Positions 5,118 through 6,443 of a stretch of 6,443 nt of DNA are shown piece by piece (position 1 is the first letter of the stretch; each line of letters starts with the position of its first letter). The stretch is from Solirubrobacteraceae bacterium. GTDB lineage: Bacteria > Actinomycetota > Thermoleophilia > Solirubrobacterales > Solirubrobacteraceae. Location of the stretch: contig JASHQV010000385.1 of the NCBI GenBank assembly GCA_030038955.1, forward strand, positions 1 to 6,443. Direction: 5' to 3'. The notes below the pieces were generated by a model. That model saw nothing but the letters and a program-made list of their open reading frames with translations, searched no databases and was not told the DNA's origin. The position numbers and the translations under genes are program-made.

Positions 5118-6443
5118 TCACTCGGAGCTCGGCTGCCCGGAGTCCGCGGCTGCGCCGGCCGTCGGCGCAGCGCGGCGCCGGCCGCCCCGGCGGCCACGAC
5201 GCCGGTCGCTCGATTCTAGCCCGTCGGCAGCCGTCTCCTCGGCGCGGCCGTTGCTGGAGTCGGAGGCCGCGTCGATCAGGCTCGCGGTCGCCTCGGTGCG
5301 TCCGACCTCGTCGATTCGCACGAGACGCTTCTGCCCGACCGCGTCGGTGGCGTCGTGGACGGCGATGATGTAGCCGTCGATCTTCGCGACCGCGTCGCCG
5401 GGGTTGTACATGTGCGGCTCGACGATCTCGACGTGGACCTCCTCCCCCTCGCGGAACGGCAGCGCCCGCTCCAGCACCTGCTTGCGGTCGCCCTCCATCA
5501 GCACGGCGAAGTGCTCGAGCGGCAGGCCCTCGGTCCCCTCGAAGTGGAACCACTTGCCGGTGTCGGCTTCGACCGCGCGCAGCACGCGGGCTTCGTCGGC
5601 GGTGAACTCGCCGCTCACGCGCGGGTTCATCTGCAGCAGGATGGCCTGCGCGTCGGTGTGCGCTGCAAGCTCGCGCATGCGCCGCTCGAACTCGATCGCG
5701 ATCGTCTCCTCGGACTTGATCACGCCCTCGCCGTCGCACGTCGGGCACGGCCGGGTCATGATCTCGCGCACCCCCTCGGTCACGTTCTGACGCGTCATCT
5801 CGACGAGTCCGAGCGGCGAGATCTCGACCACGAACGTCTTCGTGCGATCCTCGTCGAGGGCCTTGCGCAGCGTCTTCAGCACGGCGTCACGGTTGCGCGC
5901 GCGCGCCATGTCGATGAAGTCGATCACGATGATCCCGCCGATGTCCCGCAGGCGCAGCTGGCGGACGGCCTCCTCGGCCGCCTCCAGGTTCGTCTTCGTG
6001 ATCGTGTCCTCGAGACGGCTGCCCTTGCCGCGGCCGATGAAGCTGCCCGAGTTGACGTCGATCACAGTCAGCGCCTCGGCGTAGTCGATCATCAGGTAGC
6101 CGCCGCTGGGCAGGTCGACGCGCCCTTCGAGCGTCGAGTCGAGCACCTGCTCGACTCCGTAGGTCTCGAACAGCGGACGATCCTCGGTCCACAGCTCCAC
6201 CTGCTCGACGAGCTCCGGGGCGGTGCGGGTGAAGAACGACACGAGCCGGTGGTGCTGCTTCTCGTCGTCGACGACGGCGCGCTCGAACTCGGCCGAGTAG
6301 ATGTCGCGCACGACCCGCACCGACAGGTCGGCCTCCTGGAACACGAGCGCCGGCGCGTCGGTCTCGGCGACCCGCTTCTGCAGGACCTCGTTGAGCTTGA
6401 ACAGGTACTGCAGCTCGCGCTCCAGATCGGCGCGCGTGGCGCC
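5118..6443 (-). CDS. rne: RNase E/G family endoribonuclease, C-terminal part (5' end outside window)
   Basis: The 441 visible residues lack the N-terminal S1 RNA-binding region. This family cleaves single-stranded RNA in mRNA decay and rRNA/tRNA processing. The fragment opens in the region before the catalytic domain (LQKRVAETDAPALVFQE). Asp129 (LTVIDVNSGS) and Asp175 (GGIIVIDFIDM) correspond to E. coli RNase E catalytic Asp303 and Asp346. NLEAAEEAVRQLRLRD and EMTRQ are also family blocks. CPTC (Cys233/Cys236) is the zinc-link that joins subunits. After the small domain, residues about 330-391 look like a TRAM-type beta barrel (GDAVAKIDGYIIAVHDA, then VGRTEATASL). A disordered tail of about 50 residues carries an Arg/Gly patch (RRRGRRGGRRR) that could bind RNA. 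The frame is open from base 6443; an internal GTG at 6344 is not the start. It could be named rng instead; family assignment is firm, the E versus G label is not. Confidence 0.95.
   Translation of the reverse strand, partial: GATRADLERELQYLFKLNEVLQKRVAETDAPALVFQEADLSVRVVRDIYSAEFERAVVDDEKQHHRLVSFFTRTAPELVEQVELWTEDRPLFETYGVEQVLDSTLEGRVDLPSGGYLMIDYAEALTVIDVNSGSFIGRGKGSRLEDTITKTNLEAAEEAVRQLRLRDIGGIIVIDFIDMARARNRDAVLKTLRKALDEDRTKTFVVEISPLGLVEMTRQNVTEGVREIMTRPCPTCDGEGVIKSEETIAIEFERRMRELAAHTDAQAILLQMNPRVSGEFTADEARVLRAVEADTGKWFHFEGTEGLPLEHFAVLMEGDRKQVLERALPFREGEEVHVEIVEPHMYNPGDAVAKIDGYIIAVHDATDAVGQKRLVRIDEVGRTEATASLIDAASDSSNGRAEETAADGLESSDRRRGRRGGRRRAAPTAGAAADSGQPSSE

Noticed and set aside
4765..5748. 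Possible N-terminal extension of L21 or fusion with upstream sequence
   Set aside because: The residues before MYAIVKTGG are an out-of-frame reading of the ribonuclease gene, Arg-rich and without motifs; L21 begins at the conserved Met.

Overview
The window is compact, very GC-rich bacterial DNA in which every gene lies on the minus strand, so transcription runs from the right-hand end to the left. The gene order RNase E/G - L21 - L27, the high GC and the large cyclase-ATPase proteins suggest an actinomycetote. A deep-branching, Thermoleophilia-like lineage is my best guess, but this is inference and no marker here proves it.

Right part (about 4509-6443): a conserved RNA-processing and ribosome block. 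It holds the C-terminal 441 residues of an RNase E/G-family ribonuclease (5' end outside the window), then rplU (L21) 2 nt downstream, then rpmA (L27), whose start lies inside the last codons of rplU. In mycobacteria and streptomycetes obg normally follows rpmA. It does not follow here.

Left part (1-4466): 42 nt after rpmA, two large paralogous genes follow in tandem. The first is complete (1168 aa): double zinc ribbon, Ala/Pro linker, class III nucleotide cyclase domain, AAA/STAND-type ATPase and a long TPR-like helical C-terminus. The second begins at an ATGA overlap with the stop of the first and leaves the window after 321 codons, just past its Walker A motif. From the cyclase domain onward the two copies are about 87% identical in protein (my hand count) and collinear at a fixed offset of 3506 bases. 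Their zinc ribbons and linkers differ clearly. The second copy's linker is encoded by a perfect 21-bp inverted repeat made only of G and C.

Working picture: all five genes are close enough to form one transcript (spacings +2, -11, +42 and -4 nt, no convincing terminator). The right half is housekeeping RNA decay and translation. The left half looks like a duplicated cytosolic signalling ATPase with a possible cyclic-nucleotide output, inserted where obg would be expected. Whether the two halves are functionally linked cannot be told from sequence alone. I see no RNA genes, mobile elements, CRISPR arrays or plus-strand genes. No gene-free stretch exceeds 42 nt.
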